Notes under the pieces: model-generated
Told to the model about the DNA's origin: nothing
The model's database searches: none
Seen by the model: the letters and a program-made list of their open reading frames with translations, nothing else
Made by a program: the position numbers and the translations under genes
DNA from: Saprospiraceae bacterium
Lineage (GTDB): Bacteria > Bacteroidota > Bacteroidia > Chitinophagales > Saprospiraceae
Direction: 5' to 3'
Length of the DNA: 14,101 nt
Assembly: GCA_029262975.1 (NCBI GenBank)
Contig: JAJCYJ010000625.1
Coordinates: forward strand, 1 to 14,101
Shown here: piece by piece, positions 12,646-14,101 of the stretch
How positions within the stretch are numbered: the stretch's first letter is position 1
Layout of the letters: each line of letters starts with the position of its first letter

Positions 12646-14101
12646 TTAATCTATAGGAAATATTCTAACCTCATCATCATTGCTAACGATCAGGATATAA
12701 TCCTTTTCAGCAATTGTAATCATTGCTAATTTTCTAACATCATAAGGTGCATAAAACCCAGTTTCCCGGGGAGCATTTTCTGCTACGCCATTAATTGAAA
12801 AATCTAATATAGTGCCAACAGAAGCATCGTTTTTTGGTGTTTCAATTTCTGCATGACTCATGTTTCCCGCTAGAAACAATCTATTCGAATTATTTTGCTT
12901 TTTAGAAACAATCGTATTTATAGAAGATACTTGCGCGATATTTGGTAGAGATACAACTTCATAATTGCTATCGCCAAGGTTGTATAAGATTACACTTTCA
13001 AACATAAATGACTGTCGGTGCAAGGAGCTTGCAAGCCCTTGTGGGTCATAGACCTCTGTTAAACCGGCCGAAGCAAATAAATCATAAGATGGAAAGTCGC
13101 TGGACAATACCGGTACTTGCTCTGAGGAACAAGATCGGCCTCTTAATGGAAAGCGTGTCCCAAAATTATAATAACTCAGCACGATATCCTTTTTACCATT
13201 GTTATCAAAGTCATTATAATACACTTCAAATGGCTCCTCCTGGCTAGCCTTATACTTATAATTTTTCCCAAGATTCCCACAAATAAAATCAAGATCACCG
13301 TCATCATCCAAGTCTTCGGCGGTTATATGATTCCACCAGCCATCAGTCTGAACTGAAATCCCATTATTCAAAGTATGAACCTCAGTATCCTTTATAAATT
13401 CCGAACCCATATTTTTGTAAAATGTCACAGGCATCCATTCTCCGACAACTACAATATCTGTTAGGCCGTCTTTGTTATAATCGGTCCAGACTGCGTCGGT
13501 TACCATGCCATTAAATATAAAATCTTTTCCTTTTTCTTTGGTGACATCTTCGAGCCTCCCATTTCTATTTTCTAAAAGTCTGCTGATTGAAGGACTGGGA
13601 TAATCCCATGGGTTTAACCTGCCACCAACAAACAAATCTGTGTCTCCATCATTGTCAAAATCAAAAGGCCTCACGCAGCTACCGCTCTCAAGCATCCGGG
13701 GCACAAGATCTTCTCTTCTATCAAAATTTCCTTTACCATCATTTATATAAAGTCGATCCAGGTAATACTTATTTCTGGAAGGACGCTCATTACCACCACT
13801 GACTATATACAGATCAAGGTCTCCATCATTTTCTATATCGAAAAACGCCGCATCTATATCCTCAAAGGATGCATCAGCAACTTCAAAAGGTGGACCTTTT
13901 ATAAATGATTCCGCAGCCGTCTGAATATATAAAGCACCATTCTGGCCAGCTGCACCTCCAAAGTATAAGTCATCTAAACCATCTGCGTTTACATCCCCGA
14001 CAGCCATTGCAGGACCCAATCTTGAAAGCTTATGTGGCAGAAGCAACTGCTTGGAAAAATCATCAAATTCATTTTCAGTATGTAAAAAATCTATTCCAAA
14101 A
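12646..14101 (-). CDS. VCBS/FG-GAP repeat protein, C-terminal part
   Basis: Partial: the frame is open to the right edge, giving 485 residues that end at TAA 12646-12648; the N-terminus is outside the window. The visible start FGIDFLHTENEFDDFSKQLL then LPHKLSRLGPAMAVGDVNADG is the typical junction found in the later part of large Bacteroidota VCBS proteins of about 1,100 residues. At least six DxDxDG-type calcium loops are present: DVNADGLDD, DIENDGDLD, DFDNDGDTD, DYNKDGLTD, DLDDDGDLD and DFDNNGKKD, as in integrin-like beta-propellers. The end, IVSNDDEVRIFPID, has no ASPIC/UnbV module and no type IX sorting tail. Such proteins are exported and usually sit at the surface, often near SusCD genes, but neither partner is in the window. 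Binding role inferred; the propeller family is firm. Confidence 0.92.
   Translation of the reverse strand, partial: FGIDFLHTENEFDDFSKQLLLPHKLSRLGPAMAVGDVNADGLDDLYFGGAAGQNGALYIQTAAESFIKGPPFEVADASFEDIDAAFFDIENDGDLDLYIVSGGNERPSRNKYYLDRLYINDGKGNFDRREDLVPRMLESGSCVRPFDFDNDGDTDLFVGGRLNPWDYPSPSISRLLENRNGRLEDVTKEKGKDFIFNGMVTDAVWTDYNKDGLTDIVVVGEWMPVTFYKNMGSEFIKDTEVHTLNNGISVQTDGWWNHITAEDLDDDGDLDFICGNLGKNYKYKASQEEPFEVYYNDFDNNGKKDIVLSYYNFGTRFPLRGRSCSSEQVPVLSSDFPSYDLFASAGLTEVYDPQGLASSLHRQSFMFESVILYNLGDSNYEVVSLPNIAQVSSINTIVSKKQNNSNRLFLAGNMSHAEIETPKNDASVGTILDFSINGVAENAPRETGFYAPYDVRKLAMITIAEKDYILIVSNDDEVRIFPID

Overview
The window reads as chromosomal DNA of a Bacteroidota bacterium, perhaps an environmental or marine Saprospiria/Cytophagia-type lineage. 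The evidence is AT-rich DNA, almost no Shine-Dalgarno sequences, a possible TAnnTTTG promoter box, secreted lipoproteins, a FadL-like barrel and a large VCBS/FG-GAP repeat protein. The lineage is inferred from style, not from a marker gene.

Left part, minus strand (about 1-7629): a compact sulfur locus. In order of transcription it holds an ArsR-type regulator with several cysteines, a CstB-like persulfide dioxygenase-rhodanese, a fused four-cluster ferredoxin/NrfD membrane protein, a SoeA/PsrA-type molybdopterin oxidoreductase and a single-domain rhodanese. At the window edge is the start of a FadL/OmpP1-type outer-membrane protein that appears to carry a one-base frameshift. A coherent reading is cytoplasmic oxidation of sulfane sulfur: persulfide is oxidised to sulfite and/or thiosulfate, rhodaneses pass sulfane sulfur between thiols, and the molybdoenzyme passes electrons from sulfite to the quinone pool through the fused FeS/membrane subunit. 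A 17/20 match between a site at the regulator start and a site (inverted) at the promoter of the dioxygenase suggests one operator family.

Middle part, plus strand (8143-12405): a conserved hypothetical protein resembling the N-terminal domain of McrB-like ATPases but standing alone, closely followed by an HSD10-like short-chain dehydrogenase. A 448-base non-coding stretch with G-rich repeats and inverted-repeat ends comes next. Then a CBM9-like lipoprotein and a TIM-barrel glycoside-hydrolase-like lipoprotein form a probable carbohydrate pair.

Right part: 240 bases between convergent genes hold three consecutive hairpins, one a 43-base near-perfect palindrome. Beyond them, on the minus strand, is the C-terminal part of a calcium-binding VCBS/FG-GAP repeat protein that runs off the window.

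I saw no tRNA, rRNA, CRISPR array, transposase or integrase.
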